Shown: piece by piece, positions 17,091-25,352 of the stretch
Position numbering within the stretch: the first letter of the stretch is position 1
How the letters are laid out: each line of letters starts with the position of its first letter
NCBI GenBank assembly: GCA_963973795.1
Contig: CAXBAF010000008.1
Location: forward strand, 1 to 64,000
Direction: 5' to 3'
DNA length: 64,000 nucleotides
DNA from: UBA1926 sp002337215
GTDB taxonomy: Bacteria; Planctomycetota; Phycisphaerae; Phycisphaerales; UBA1924
Translations under genes and position numbers: made by a program
The notes under the pieces: model-generated
Database searches by the model: none
What the model was told of the DNA's origin: nothing
What the model saw: only the letters and a program-made list of their open reading frames with translations

Positions 17091-18797
17091 TCAGGCCTCT
17101 TCGGCTGGCTCAGGAACACTCGTCTCCTCGTCCTTCGACGGCTCGGCCTTCTTCACACGCCCCAACGCGCTCGGCAGGTCGATCCCGGCCTGTTCGGCCA
17201 ACTCGTGCACCTGGGGCAGCGATCCGATCATGCCGGCGAGGAAGTCCGCCGTCGCGCCGCGGGCCTGACCGCCCTTGCCCTCGATCTGGCTCCCGCGCCC
17301 GCCGTCCCAGACCGTGATCTTGTCGATCTTGAGGTTCTGGATCGCCTTGACCTGCTCGGCCACCAAGGCCGGCATCTGCTCGATGAGAAGCAGCGTCGGC
17401 GCCACCTGCGGGTTCGCGCCCGCCGCTTCCATGAGCTGGCGGTAGCCCTCCGCCTTGGCCTCGAGGACCTTCTGCGTGCCCTCCGCCTCGGCGAGGTACT
17501 TCGCGAGCACGGCGTCCGCCTCGCCCTTCGCCTCGATGCGGCACTTCTCGGCCTCCGCGGCCGCCGCGATCTCGATCCGCTTCTTCTCGATCTCCTGCGG
17601 GGCGAGCTGCTCCTTGCTCAGCCGGGCGATCTCCTGCTCGCGCTCCGATTCCAGAATCGCCTTGCGCGCCTCGGCCTTCGCGACGTCACCCCGACGCATG
17701 GACTCGGCCCTGACCTCCGCGAGCTTCGCGTCCGACTCGGCGACGCGGGCCGAGTTGGTGTTCTCGCCCTCGACCGCCGTCGCCTCCGCCGTCGCGACCT
17801 GCACGCGCTGCTCCTGCTCGGCGCGCTTCCGCGCCGCGATCGTCTCCGCCTCGCGCTCCGCCGTCGCGATCTCCCGGTCGCGCTTGCTCTCGACCTCGCC
17901 CGTCACCGCCTCGGCTTCGAGCCTCGCGACCGCGATCCGCTGCTGCTGCTCGGCGGCCTTCTGCCCCTGCTCGGCGAGGCTGCGTTCCTCGGACACACGC
18001 ACGTTCCGCTCGCGCACCGCCATCGCCTCACCGACCGAGCCCTCGCGTTCCTGCTCAGCGACCTCGACCTTCGCCCGGTTGATCGCTTCCGCCGCCGCAC
18101 GCTGCCCGATCGCGGAGATGTACCCGCTCTCATCGGTGATGTCGCGGACGTTCACGTTGATGAGTTCGAGGCCGATCTTGTTGATCTCCTGGGTCACGTT
18201 CTCGTTGATGAGACCCATGAACTTCTCGCGGTCCTTGTTGATCTCCTCGATCGACAGCGTCGCGATGACGAGCCGCAACTGTCCCAGGATGATGTCCTGC
18301 GCTTGCTCGCGGATCTGCTGCTGGTTGAGCATCAGCAGGCGTTCCGCCGCGTTGTTCATCAAGACGGGGTCCGTTGCGATACCGACCGTGAATGTCGAAG
18401 GCACGTTCACACGGATGTTGTTGAGCGACAACGCCCCCTCCAGCGGGATCTCGATCACGAGCGGCTCGAGCATCATGTACGAGTAATCCTGGAAGATCGG
18501 CCAGACGAGCTTGCCCCCCGTGTGCACGCACTTCAGGCTCGAACCCTTATCCCCCTGCTTCCAGATCACCATGATCCGGTTCGGCGGGCACCGTTTGTAG
18601 CGGGCCGCGAAGAACATGCCCACGAAGATCACCAGGAACAACGCCACGCCGATCAGCACCAGCGCGAGGATCCCGATCCCCGCGCCCGTGTCGCCCTGCC
18701 CAAGTGTCATCACTGAATCCAGTCCGAATCCCGCCATCGTGTTGCCTCCCATCCCAAGTGTGCTCCCTGCCATCCCATCCATCCCGGAACTCCCCAT
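17091..18797 (-). CDS. Flotillin-like SPFH protein
   Basis: A 568-residue membrane-associated flotillin, which organises membrane microdomains and fluidity in bacteria. After a Gly/Met-rich N-terminus, one transmembrane helix (IGILALVLIGVALFLVIFVG) is followed by FAARYKRCPPNRIMVIWKQ and the SPFH domain (to about 240, with ELINVNVRDITDESGYI). A long Glu/Ala/Lys-rich coiled coil (about 240-470) carries the EA-repeats of flotillins. The end contains the conserved ALVAEQVKAIQNLKIDKITVWDGG block. The AGGGAG Shine-Dalgarno supports the start at 18797. The NfeD-like partner gene lies just upstream on the same strand, separated by a REP-like palindrome. Confidence 0.93.
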   Translation of the reverse strand: MGSSGMDGMAGSTLGMGGNTMAGFGLDSVMTLGQGDTGAGIGILALVLIGVALFLVIFVGMFFAARYKRCPPNRIMVIWKQGDKGSSLKCVHTGGKLVWPIFQDYSYMMLEPLVIEIPLEGALSLNNIRVNVPSTFTVGIATDPVLMNNAAERLLMLNQQQIREQAQDIILGQLRLVIATLSIEEINKDREKFMGLINENVTQEINKIGLELINVNVRDITDESGYISAIGQRAAAEAINRAKVEVAEQEREGSVGEAMAVRERNVRVSEERSLAEQGQKAAEQQQRIAVARLEAEAVTGEVESKRDREIATAEREAETIAARKRAEQEQRVQVATAEATAVEGENTNSARVAESDAKLAEVRAESMRRGDVAKAEARKAILESEREQEIARLSKEQLAPQEIEKKRIEIAAAAEAEKCRIEAKGEADAVLAKYLAEAEGTQKVLEAKAEGYRQLMEAAGANPQVAPTLLLIEQMPALVAEQVKAIQNLKIDKITVWDGGRGSQIEGKGGQARGATADFLAGMIGSLPQVHELAEQAGIDLPSALGRVKKAEPSKDEETSVPEPAEEA

Positions 18798-18847
18798 TCA
18801 GTCTCCCTTTCTGCGTTTCCCACGATTCGAAAACATCCCACGTCCCC

Positions 18848-18917
18848 TGTGCCACGGCCATCCTGGCCGTGCCTGCACGAGCCGACCTCCCGCACGGCCA
18901 AGGATGGCCGTGGCACA
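18848..18917. repeat. REP-like nested palindrome
   Basis: A 25-nt arm at 18848-18872 and a 26-nt arm at 18892-18917 are reverse complements apart from one extra base. Each arm is itself a hairpin: CACGGCCA, 3-nt loop, TGGCCGTG in the left copy. The arrangement (two facing palindromes about 20 bp apart) is that of a REP/BIME-type element. It sits between the NfeD-like and flotillin genes of one presumed operon and may affect mRNA stability there. No other full copy was seen in this window. Confidence 0.8.
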
Positions 18918-18930
18918 AGACCGCCTCCGC

Positions 18931-19491
18931 TCAGATCACCTCCACGCTCACCGTATTGCTCGGCCGGTCCACCCCCACGATCCCGATCCGCGTGTTCGTC
19001 GCGATGGGCTCGTCCCCGTGCTGCACGGCCGCGAACTCACGCCGGCGGTTGTTGACCACCACCGTCACCCGCCCCGTGCCCTCGCCCTTGGGCGGGACCG
19101 CGATGTACACCGTGCCGGTCTGACCCAGCGTCGCGTCGAGCGCGATGTTGCCCGAGCCCTGCAGGCTCAGCGCGGCTCGCAGCAGCGTGACGATCAGCCA
19201 CGCCGACGCAACCCCGCACACGATCGCGACGACCGTCGCACCGGTGAAGCTCAGGTCGAGCACGCGGTAGGCGGTGATGCCCGTCCACCCGCTCCCCATC
19301 GCGAACGCCGAGATCGTCTGCAGCGACAGCACCCGGAACTCGGCGGTCGGCGTGTCGCCCCCGTCGAGATCCACATCAAGGTCGCCGTCCCCGCCCAGTT
19401 CCCCCAGCACGAGGCTGATGAGGAAATACGCCGTCCCCGCGATCGCCGGGACACTGAACAGATACGCCTGATTTGAAAACAACCATTCCAT
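18931..19491 (-). CDS. NfeD/YqiJ-like OB-fold membrane protein, flotillin partner
   Basis: A 186-residue membrane protein that typically accompanies flotillins. It begins MEWLFSNQAYLFSVP, preceded by GGAGGT at good spacing; the frame runs further upstream without coding character. There are transmembrane helices at about 8-30, 70-85 and 88-112 (VVAIVCGVASAWLIVTLLRA). The C-terminal part (LGQTGTVYIAVPPKGEGTGRVTVVV) is an OB-fold β-barrel as in NfeD/YuaF. An acidic loop (GDGDLDVDLDGGD) lies between the first helices. It is transcribed ahead of flotillin. The role, helping assemble flotillin microdomains, is known for related pairs and inferred here. Confidence 0.8.
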   Translation of the reverse strand: MEWLFSNQAYLFSVPAIAGTAYFLISLVLGELGGDGDLDVDLDGGDTPTAEFRVLSLQTISAFAMGSGWTGITAYRVLDLSFTGATVVAIVCGVASAWLIVTLLRAALSLQGSGNIALDATLGQTGTVYIAVPPKGEGTGRVTVVVNNRRREFAAVQHGDEPIATNTRIGIVGVDRPSNTVSVEVI

Positions 19492-19840
19492 CCGACCACC
19501 TCCGACACGACGCGACCCGGCTGCGAGTTCCCAAAAGAACCGCCGCACCGCGCCCTGTCGGACATGGTAAAGACTTCATCAGACGATCACCGACCGGCAC
19601 GAAACCATCCCTGGACCCGGGTGATCACCGGGGCCGGCCGGCGTCGATCTGATGCACCCACTTGTTCGGAACCCGCTCGCACCGATTTCATCGCGCATGA
19701 CGCGAATTCTGCGACCTCGACCACCCATTCCGAGCAGCACGCTCGAACGAGCCCCCGGCGCAAGCCAGGGGGTTCCCAAGGTCCATACCAATCTGAATAC
19801 CGGCCAATCAGCCGATCCAGGCCCCCACCAACCCGGCGCC
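19492..19840. other. Intergenic region upstream of the NfeD-like gene
   Basis: 349 bp between the NfeD-like start and the end of the receiver/GAF gene, both on the minus strand. No conserved reading frame, RNA gene or convincing terminator was recognised. It should hold the promoter of the NfeD-flotillin unit. Short GC-rich inverted segments occur near 19630-19650 but form no long stem. Confidence 0.4.
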
Positions 19841-21022
19841 TCACGCCGCCAGATCGATGTCGTCGTCCACGCCCCACAACTCGTCGGGCTTGTGCCGGTG
19901 GTGCACGCGGATCACCCGCGCGAGCTGCCGGCCGAACAGTTCAGAGGCGACCTGCACCGTCCGCTGCGCCTCGGCGCTGAACGGTGTCCGCCGGTCGCGG
20001 AACAGGCACAACACCGCGAGGCACTCGCTGTCCTCATCGCCCGGCGTGTCGTGGCACCCCACCGCGATGACCGACTCGCCCGCGAAGAACCCTGCCTCGT
20101 CCCCGAGACGGTCCGCGATCGCGATGTCGTCGTTCAGAAACACCACCCGGCCCTCGCTCTCAAACGCCGGCGCGATGACCGACGCGCGGTCCTCGAGTTC
20201 CGATTCCGCCGTCGCCCGAGGCCGGTCGTAATTGATGTACGCCCCGAGTGTGAAATCGCCCACAGAGTTGGGCAGGAACACCCCGGCGTTCGTCGAGCCC
20301 ACACGCCCCAGCAGATACTCGAGGAATGTCCGCAGCAGGCCCTCGATATCGAGCTCCTGCCGCAGAATGCCGCGGAGTTCACCGGCGGTCGCGAGTTCGC
20401 CGATCTGTTCGGCCAGTTCCTCGTAGGCGTCGGCGAGATCGTTGCAGAGCCCGCCTACGTGCCCGGTCACCTCACGCCGGGCGCGATCGAGCTTGCTGCA
20501 GAGCCGCTTGAGGCGCGCCTCGCGGTCCGCCGCGTCGCGGGTTGATTCGCCCGCCTCGATGGCGGCGAGGAGCCGTTCGCAGAATTCGGCGCGAGCGATC
20601 TCTGGGCCCAGCAGATCGCGCACGCCGAGCCGCATCGCCTTGGTCGCCAGTTCGAGCGTTCCCTGCGGGCTGTAGAGCACGACGCTGGGGGCGCCGCTTC
20701 GCGCACAGATCGTCTCGCACGCCCGCAGCGCCTCCGCGTCGCAATCGCTCGCGATGACCAGCACCGCGTCGAACCAGCCCGCATCGAGCCGTGCGCACGC
20801 CGCGGCCGCGTCGGGAACGTGCTCGATGTGAGCCACAAGGTCAGTCAGCATCGCCGAGACCGGATCGACCGACCGGTCCCCCGATTGATCAGAGGAGCTG
20901 CGGCCCGGATGGCCGCCGACCAAGAGCACGGCGCTGTCGCTGAGCGTCTCGCCCACACGCCGCGCGGCGTGACGCCGGGGATACGGGGCGGGTCGTTGGT
21001 CGTGGTGCGGAAGGTCGGCCAT
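19841..21022 (-). CDS. Pseudo-receiver plus GAF domain protein
   Basis: A 393-residue soluble regulator. Residues about 25-155 follow the α/β pattern of a response-regulator receiver (AVLLVGGHPG, FDAVLVIASD, APSVVLYSPQ, AMRLGVRDLLGP), but the usual phospho-acceptor Asp after the third strand is missing (VLVIAS). A coiled linker (about 160-210, rich in Glu/Leu/Ala) leads to a GAF-type sensor domain at about 210-375 (AGVFLPNSVGDFTLGAYINY, VIAVGCHDTP, LAVLCLFRDRRTPFS). The output is unknown; no DNA-binding or enzyme domain is visible. A HTH protein gene lies 208 bp upstream on the same strand, so the two may act in one regulatory circuit. Confidence 0.7.
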   Translation of the reverse strand: MADLPHHDQRPAPYPRRHAARRVGETLSDSAVLLVGGHPGRSSSDQSGDRSVDPVSAMLTDLVAHIEHVPDAAAACARLDAGWFDAVLVIASDCDAEALRACETICARSGAPSVVLYSPQGTLELATKAMRLGVRDLLGPEIARAEFCERLLAAIEAGESTRDAADREARLKRLCSKLDRARREVTGHVGGLCNDLADAYEELAEQIGELATAGELRGILRQELDIEGLLRTFLEYLLGRVGSTNAGVFLPNSVGDFTLGAYINYDRPRATAESELEDRASVIAPAFESEGRVVFLNDDIAIADRLGDEAGFFAGESVIAVGCHDTPGDEDSECLAVLCLFRDRRTPFSAEAQRTVQVASELFGRQLARVIRVHHRHKPDELWGVDDDIDLAA

Positions 21023-21230
21023 GATCGGTTCCGTGTCTCAGATCGTGTCAGACAGGGGCTCAGGGACTCCGCGGTGTGTCGGCCGATGCCGCCCGCGTCC
21101 CCCTTCCGATCGACACAATCCGACCCCCGATCCAGCCGGAACGCCCAGATCGGTACCACCGACTCGGTTCTCGACCGGGTTGTCTCAGGTCATCCGCCGG
21201 CTTTGATTCGTCGCGCTCGCCCTGTGGCAC

Positions 21231-21839
21231 TCAAGCAGACTCGGCCTTGTCGAGCAACGCCACGATCCGCTGCTCGATCGCCTCGGGCGCGTGCCCCGCA
21301 TCGAGTTGCAGCGCGATCGGCGAGCCCAGCGTTCGTGCCAGCGCGGCAGATTCCGCGTCGCCCACAACCGCGACCAACGGCGCAGCCGCGCCGGGAGCCG
21401 ACTCGGCGAGCTTCTTGAGCACCGACATCGTCACGCACGCGTCGAACGCGCCGTCGATGAGGACAAGCGCGGGGCGCCGGTCGCACGCCGCCCATCCCGC
21501 GTCAAAGGCCGACGACGCGACCGTGACATCAAGCCGATCTCGCGGGTTGACGACCTCGGCAAGCTTTGTGACCACCGAATCGGGTGAGCACAGGCACAGC
21601 ACCGACCGGCGTCTCCCCTCGATCCGGGCGAGCGGGATGTCGTTTTCCTGCATAAAGCGGATCAGTTCGTCGCGCGGGATCCGTCGGAACTTCGAGCCGG
21701 GAACACGGAAGCCCTGGAGCCGACCCTTGTCGAAGCAACGGATAATCGTCTGCTGTGAGACGTTGCAGACGTCGGCGGCTTCTCCGGTCGAGAACACCGC
21801 TTTGGCCGACCAATCCTGTTCGATACCGGGCTCACTCAT
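21231..21839 (-). CDS. Helix-turn-helix regulator with receiver-like C-terminal domain
   Basis: A 202-residue predicted DNA-binding protein. Residues about 14-65 form an excisionase/MerR-type helix-turn-helix: FSTGEAADVCNVSQQTIIRC, then GRLQGFRVPGSKFRRIPRDE. The remainder has receiver-like strands (SVLCLCSPD, ALVLIDGAF with an Asp at the acceptor position, APLVAVVGD), with an order opposite to classic response regulators. This architecture recurs in planctomycetes, but no target is known. The promoter lies in the 140-bp gap to tsaB, where the minus strand carries GGGTATAGACT, an extended -10-like sequence. Confidence 0.75.
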   Translation of the reverse strand: MSEPGIEQDWSAKAVFSTGEAADVCNVSQQTIIRCFDKGRLQGFRVPGSKFRRIPRDELIRFMQENDIPLARIEGRRRSVLCLCSPDSVVTKLAEVVNPRDRLDVTVASSAFDAGWAACDRRPALVLIDGAFDACVTMSVLKKLAESAPGAAAPLVAVVGDAESAALARTLGSPIALQLDAGHAPEAIEQRIVALLDKAESA

Positions 21840-21979
21840 TCAACCGGCCTCATTTAAACCACCCGATCAGGGGAAAGTCTATACCCGGACGGACCGAATG
21901 GCCATCCGCAGACCCCGGGCGATCGGTCGGAACCACGCCCACCTTGAGGTCAACCCAAACCCCCGCTGTTGCAAGAACT

Positions 21980-22840
21980 TCAGGCGTTCTTGGCCCGGCG
22001 CTCGCGCCAGAGGCGGACCGCCTCGGGCTCCCTGGCATACTGGGGCGTCAACACAACGGGATCAATCCCGGATCGCCCGTAACCCGCGTGCAAACAACGA
22101 GTCGCGGAGAACCGCGGGGCGAGAATTCGCCCGTGTCTCTGTAAGCACGCGGCGCGGATCGGTTCCGGCAAAAACCGGTCCGCGACCAGAAGAATCTCCC
22201 CCGAACCGGGACCAGGCCCGTCGTACCACCCGATCAGCCCCTCAGCGTCTAAAACCCCGATCGGTTCGCCGTCGCCATCACCGGGCCCGGGAAACGCCGT
22301 GACGTGCGTCCGATCACCTTTCGACGCCAGACAGACACAGAACGGCTGATCCGGCCGGTCCTCGCCGACGGCAACCGTCGCCGAGGGCACCCCGACCAAC
22401 TCGGCCCCCGTCGCCCGCGCGATCGACTTGGCGACCGTGACCGAGACGCGGAGCCCGGTGTAGCCGCCCGGCCCGACGGACACGCACACCCAACCGAGGT
22501 CGCTCGGGACGACGTTCAGGGCTGTGCGCACACGGTCGATCGCCGGGAGAAGCCCGTCCCGCTCACGGTTCGCGGCGGGGAACTCGATCTCGACGATCTC
22601 GCCGAGTTTTCCGTCTCGATCGGTGCGCGCACCGGCGACCGAGGCGGTGCCCGGTGTCCTGGTGGTCGGGCTGGCGGTGCCCGCACCCGGATCGGCCGAG
22701 GCCGCAGACGGGTTGCTGGTTTCGATCGCGAGCACCCATCGCCCGGTCAGCGGTTCTGTCGCCCGCTCTGTCTCGCTGTCGGCCCGGTTTGACGGCATGG
22801 GCCACGATAGGTCGCCGAGATCCCGGTCCGGTCTGGTCAC
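21980..22840 (-). CDS. tsaB: tRNA threonylcarbamoyladenosine biosynthesis protein TsaB
   Basis: Partner of TsaD in making the t6A37 modification of ANN-decoding tRNAs. Family marks are VLAIETSNPSA (ASKHA phosphate strand), VCVSVGPGGYTGLRVSVTVA (dimer interface helix), GAELVGVPS and the end TPQYAREPEAVRLWRERR. Length is 286 residues with a non-conserved N-terminal extension and a Gly/Ala/Thr-rich insert at about 50-75. The GTG at 22840 overlaps the arfB stop (GTGA) and has AAGGA upstream, suggesting coupled translation; an ATG at 22798 is the alternative and would remove 14 poorly conserved residues. It is transcribed right after arfB. Confidence 0.9.
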   Translation of the reverse strand: MTRPDRDLGDLSWPMPSNRADSETERATEPLTGRWVLAIETSNPSAASADPGAGTASPTTRTPGTASVAGARTDRDGKLGEIVEIEFPAANRERDGLLPAIDRVRTALNVVPSDLGWVCVSVGPGGYTGLRVSVTVAKSIARATGAELVGVPSATVAVGEDRPDQPFCVCLASKGDRTHVTAFPGPGDGDGEPIGVLDAEGLIGWYDGPGPGSGEILLVADRFLPEPIRAACLQRHGRILAPRFSATRCLHAGYGRSGIDPVVLTPQYAREPEAVRLWRERRAKNA

Positions 22841-23283
22841 CAGTCCTTGGGACGCTTCCGGCGGGACTTGATCTGCGATCGCTGTTTCTTGGAGTCGATC
22901 CGACGCTCGACCGACCCGCGGGTCGGCTTGGTCGGCCTGCGGATCTTCGGACGCACGCTGGCCTCGACCAGCAACGCCCGCAGAATGTCGGTGCAGGCTT
23001 CCTTGTTGCGGCGCTGGCTCCTGTGCTCGTCGGATGAGAGCAGGATCTCATCGTCGCCTGTCAGCCGATGCCCGGCGAGCGCGCGCAGGCGGTCGGCGAC
23101 CCCCGGACGCAGGCCGAGATCCCCCACCGCGACCCGCAGCACGGCCTTCGTGCTCCGCTTGTTGACGTTCTGCCCGCCGGGCCCGCTGCTGGCGACGTAG
23201 GTGTACCGCAGTGCGCGCGCCTCGACCCACACCCCGGGGGCGAGGTGGAGGCGTTTCGACGGGTTGGGGCCGGCCGAGGACAT
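22837..23283 (-). CDS. arfB: Alternative ribosome-rescue factor ArfB (YaeJ)
   Basis: Codon-independent peptidyl-tRNA hydrolase that frees ribosomes stalled on truncated mRNA. The 148-residue protein has the catalytic GGQ in ASSGPGGQNVNKRSTKA and the basic C-terminal tail (RRIDSKKQRSQIKSRRKR) that enters the empty mRNA channel, which separates ArfB from full release factors. The frame extends upstream to 23352, but MSSAGPNPSKRL fits the family start. It overlaps the tsaB start by 4 bp. A divergent outer-membrane protein gene starts 146 bp away, so the gap holds promoters for both directions. Confidence 0.93.
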   Translation of the reverse strand: MSSAGPNPSKRLHLAPGVWVEARALRYTYVASSGPGGQNVNKRSTKAVLRVAVGDLGLRPGVADRLRALAGHRLTGDDEILLSSDEHRSQRRNKEACTDILRALLVEASVRPKIRRPTKPTRGSVERRIDSKKQRSQIKSRRKRPKDW

Positions 23284-23429
23284 GCAATGGAGCCTAGCCA
23301 GTCGCCCCGGCGTTCGGCCAGACGCCGCGCGCGCCGAATCGACGGCGCACAATCCGACGCGGTAGGCTCCGTGTCCTCGGCCCCGGACTTTCGCGACGGA
23401 CCGATGCAGATGATCGAAAAGGACACACC

Positions 23430-24359
23430 ATGCCCCGTCAATGGAAACTCCCTGTTGGTCGAATCACCCCGATGGTTCTCGCCCTCTCGGCGATCGCGAT
23501 GCCCGGCGTCGCGTCTGCGCAGTCCACGAGCGACCCGGCGGCCCCTGATGCCGGGACAGATGGCGAGCCGGTGATCGAGGCACTGAGCCCCGACTGGACG
23601 ATCCGGCTTGAGCCCTACGTCGGCTTCATCGCGCCCGCTGGCGATGTCCGCCTGCCATCGACGACGGTGCGCGGCGGAAAGTTCGAACTGGCCGACCTGA
23701 ACCTCGACAGTCCCCGGGTCGCGCCCGTCGGTCGGATCCAGGCGAAACGCGGCAAGTGGCGGTTCGCGCTCACCGGGCTCGGCTTCAACGCCGACGACGA
23801 GGGCTCGACGCAGACCACCGCGGGCCAACTGGGCGCGATCACGGTCGCGGCGGGTGATCGGCTCGTGAGCGATCTTTCCTATGAATCGTTTGATCTGGTC
23901 GCGGGCTACCGGATCTGGTCCCACACCTCGGACACCAACGACGCGGGGCGTGTCCGATTCGGTGCCGGCGTGGACCTGATCGGGGGCCTGCGGTTCCACC
24001 ACGCCGATTTCAACATCCGGAACACCCCGGCGTCTGCACCGCCCCCGGGCGCCGTGCTCCGTGCTTCGGCCGACGAGTTCTTCGCCGAACCCGTTATCGG
24101 TGCCCGTCTCGATCTCGCGATCGACGAGCGGTTCGGGATCGAGGTCGAATCGCTCGCGGGCGGGTTCGGCGTCGGCGACCGGACCTCGGGCAGTTTCTCG
24201 ATCGACGCCGGTTTCGCGTACCGGCCCGTTCACTGGGCGGGGGTAAAGGTCGGCTATCGGCTGCTGGTCTTCGGGCTCAACGACGGGGACGGGGCGGACG
24301 AGTTCGAATGGTCGGGCTCGATGGCGGGGCTCTACTTCGGCGCGCAGTTCTCGTTCTGA
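23430..24359 (+). CDS. Predicted outer-membrane β-barrel protein
   Basis: A 309-residue exported protein with a signal peptide ending at about residue 30 (PGVASAQ). The mature part has regular alternating hydrophobic/polar strands: IRLEPYVGFIAPAGD, FDLVAGYRIWSHTSD, VRFGAGVDLIGGLRF, EPVIGARLDLAIDERFGIEV, SIDAGFAYRPVHWAGVKVGY. The last strand, MAGLYFGAQFSF, ends in Phe, the usual signal for outer-membrane insertion. No specific family or substrate was recognised. This is the kind of small barrel often annotated as an outer-membrane or porin-like protein. Confidence 0.7.
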   Translation: MPRQWKLPVGRITPMVLALSAIAMPGVASAQSTSDPAAPDAGTDGEPVIEALSPDWTIRLEPYVGFIAPAGDVRLPSTTVRGGKFELADLNLDSPRVAPVGRIQAKRGKWRFALTGLGFNADDEGSTQTTAGQLGAITVAAGDRLVSDLSYESFDLVAGYRIWSHTSDTNDAGRVRFGAGVDLIGGLRFHHADFNIRNTPASAPPPGAVLRASADEFFAEPVIGARLDLAIDERFGIEVESLAGGFGVGDRTSGSFSIDAGFAYRPVHWAGVKVGYRLLVFGLNDGDGADEFEWSGSMAGLYFGAQFSF

Positions 24360-24402
24360 GAACGAGGGAATCGGGGGCGACGGTCCCGCGGTGTGCGGGG
24401 AA

Positions 24403-24416
24403 ATCTCATATGAGAT
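24403..24416. promoter_or_regulatory. Perfect 14-bp palindrome, possible operator
   Basis: ATCTCATATGAGAT is a perfect palindrome with an AT-rich centre in otherwise GC-rich DNA, about 75 bp upstream of the -35 box of the predicted HU promoter and 45 bp after the outer-membrane protein gene. It has the form of a dimeric-repressor binding site. No regulator is assigned. Confidence 0.4.
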
Positions 24417-24491
24417 CCGCAGCCAGACCCCGCAACATGGGCCGCTATCGGGGGTTCCGGTAAGTTTAATACGCCGTATCGCGCTGAAGGA

Positions 24492-24520
24492 TTGACCACT
24501 CTCGGCGAGGTCGGCATACT
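24492..24520 (+). promoter_or_regulatory. Sigma70-type promoter for the HU gene
   Basis: TTGACC at 24492-24497 and CATACT at 24515-24520 are separated by exactly 17 nt. This matches the -35 box at 5 of 6 positions and the -10 box at 4 of 6. Transcription would start near 24527, giving a leader of about 205 nt before the HU start codon. It is one of the clearest promoters in the window. Confidence 0.6.
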
Positions 24521-24732
24521 GTGCAAAGAGAGATGGGAAGGGGCGAGGGCCGGAGGCAAATGCGTCCGGCACGAGCCGCGACAACGTGCGTCGGACCATA
24601 AGGATGGGCAGCCGCCCACCACCAGGGGCCGGTTTCGACGCGGGGGGACATTCGAGCACGCAATCCGATCGGACGCGTCCGGGCCACCCCGGGTCCGTTG
24701 ATGCACCGACCGGTTGACCACAGGGATCGCGG

Positions 24733-25176
24733 ATGACTACCGGGAATCACACGACGAGCAAGACGATCACCAAGCGCGATGTTGTCGAGCGCATCGCGGA
24801 AAAAACGGGCCTCAAGAAGACCGACGTAAAGGTGGTCCTCCAGGAGTTCCTCGATGAGATCATCTGCGATCTCGGTGATGGGAACCGTCTCGAGTTCCGC
24901 GACTTCGGTGTCTTCGAGGTCCGCGAGCGCAAGGCCCGGACCGCGCAGAACCCGAAGACTCTTGAGCCGGTCATCGTGCCCGCGAAGTTCGCGGTGAAGT
25001 TCAAGCCGGGTCGGCGGATGAAAGAAGCGCTCGACGCGATTGGTTCGACTGACGGCGCCACGGCCAGCACGGCAGGCAGCACCGGGGCATCGTCGGCGCC
25101 CGTCGAGATCGAATCGAAGCCCACGGCAGATGCGCTCGCCGGAACCCCGAACGGATCGCCGATCGGCAATCCCTGA
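24733..25176 (+). CDS. HU/IHF-family DNA-binding protein with extended tail
   Basis: Histone-like nucleoid protein. Residues about 10-100 are a complete HU fold: ITKRDVVERIAEKTGLKK, LDEIICDLGDGNRLEFRDFG, then FEVRERKARTAQNPKTLEP and AVKFKPGRRMKEAL, covering the dimer core, the DNA-binding arm with its Asn-Pro tip and the last helix. At 147 residues it exceeds usual HU (about 90) by a low-complexity tail rich in Ala, Ser, Thr, Gly and Pro, not the Lys-rich tail seen in some actinobacteria. The start is the ATG at 24733, following a promoter and long leader. Confidence 0.92.
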   Translation: MTTGNHTTSKTITKRDVVERIAEKTGLKKTDVKVVLQEFLDEIICDLGDGNRLEFRDFGVFEVRERKARTAQNPKTLEPVIVPAKFAVKFKPGRRMKEALDAIGSTDGATASTAGSTGASSAPVEIESKPTADALAGTPNGSPIGNP

Positions 25177-25352
25177 TTCCCGTGTCGCCGGTCTCCCCTC
25201 CTCCGTTCTTTCTTCGTGTTTCAGCCCGCTCCCAGTAGACTCTCAAGAGAGGTCTCGGGCGGTCGGTACGGCGAACCGTCTGCACGATCGCTTGTGCGGT
25301 TGGAGTCACAGCACGACGCTTGGGGGAAAACCGGGGGGTTGAGGGCTGTCCC

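Larger units (their letters stand above)
24360..24732 (+). other. Long leader/intergenic region of the HU gene
   Basis: 373 bp without a convincing gene. It holds a 14-bp palindrome (24403-24416), a promoter (24492-24520) and about 200 nt of predicted leader. The leader contains stems such as GCCGGA/TCCGGC and a GGACGCGTCC palindrome near 24670. A tmRNA-like start was considered and rejected. A structured 5' leader with a regulatory role, or a small RNA, is possible. Confidence 0.45.

Noticed and set aside
24625..24640. GGGGCCGGTTTCGACG, resembling the start of tmRNA
   Set aside because: No tRNA-like 3' end, tag frame or matching acceptor stem was found downstream before the HU gene.
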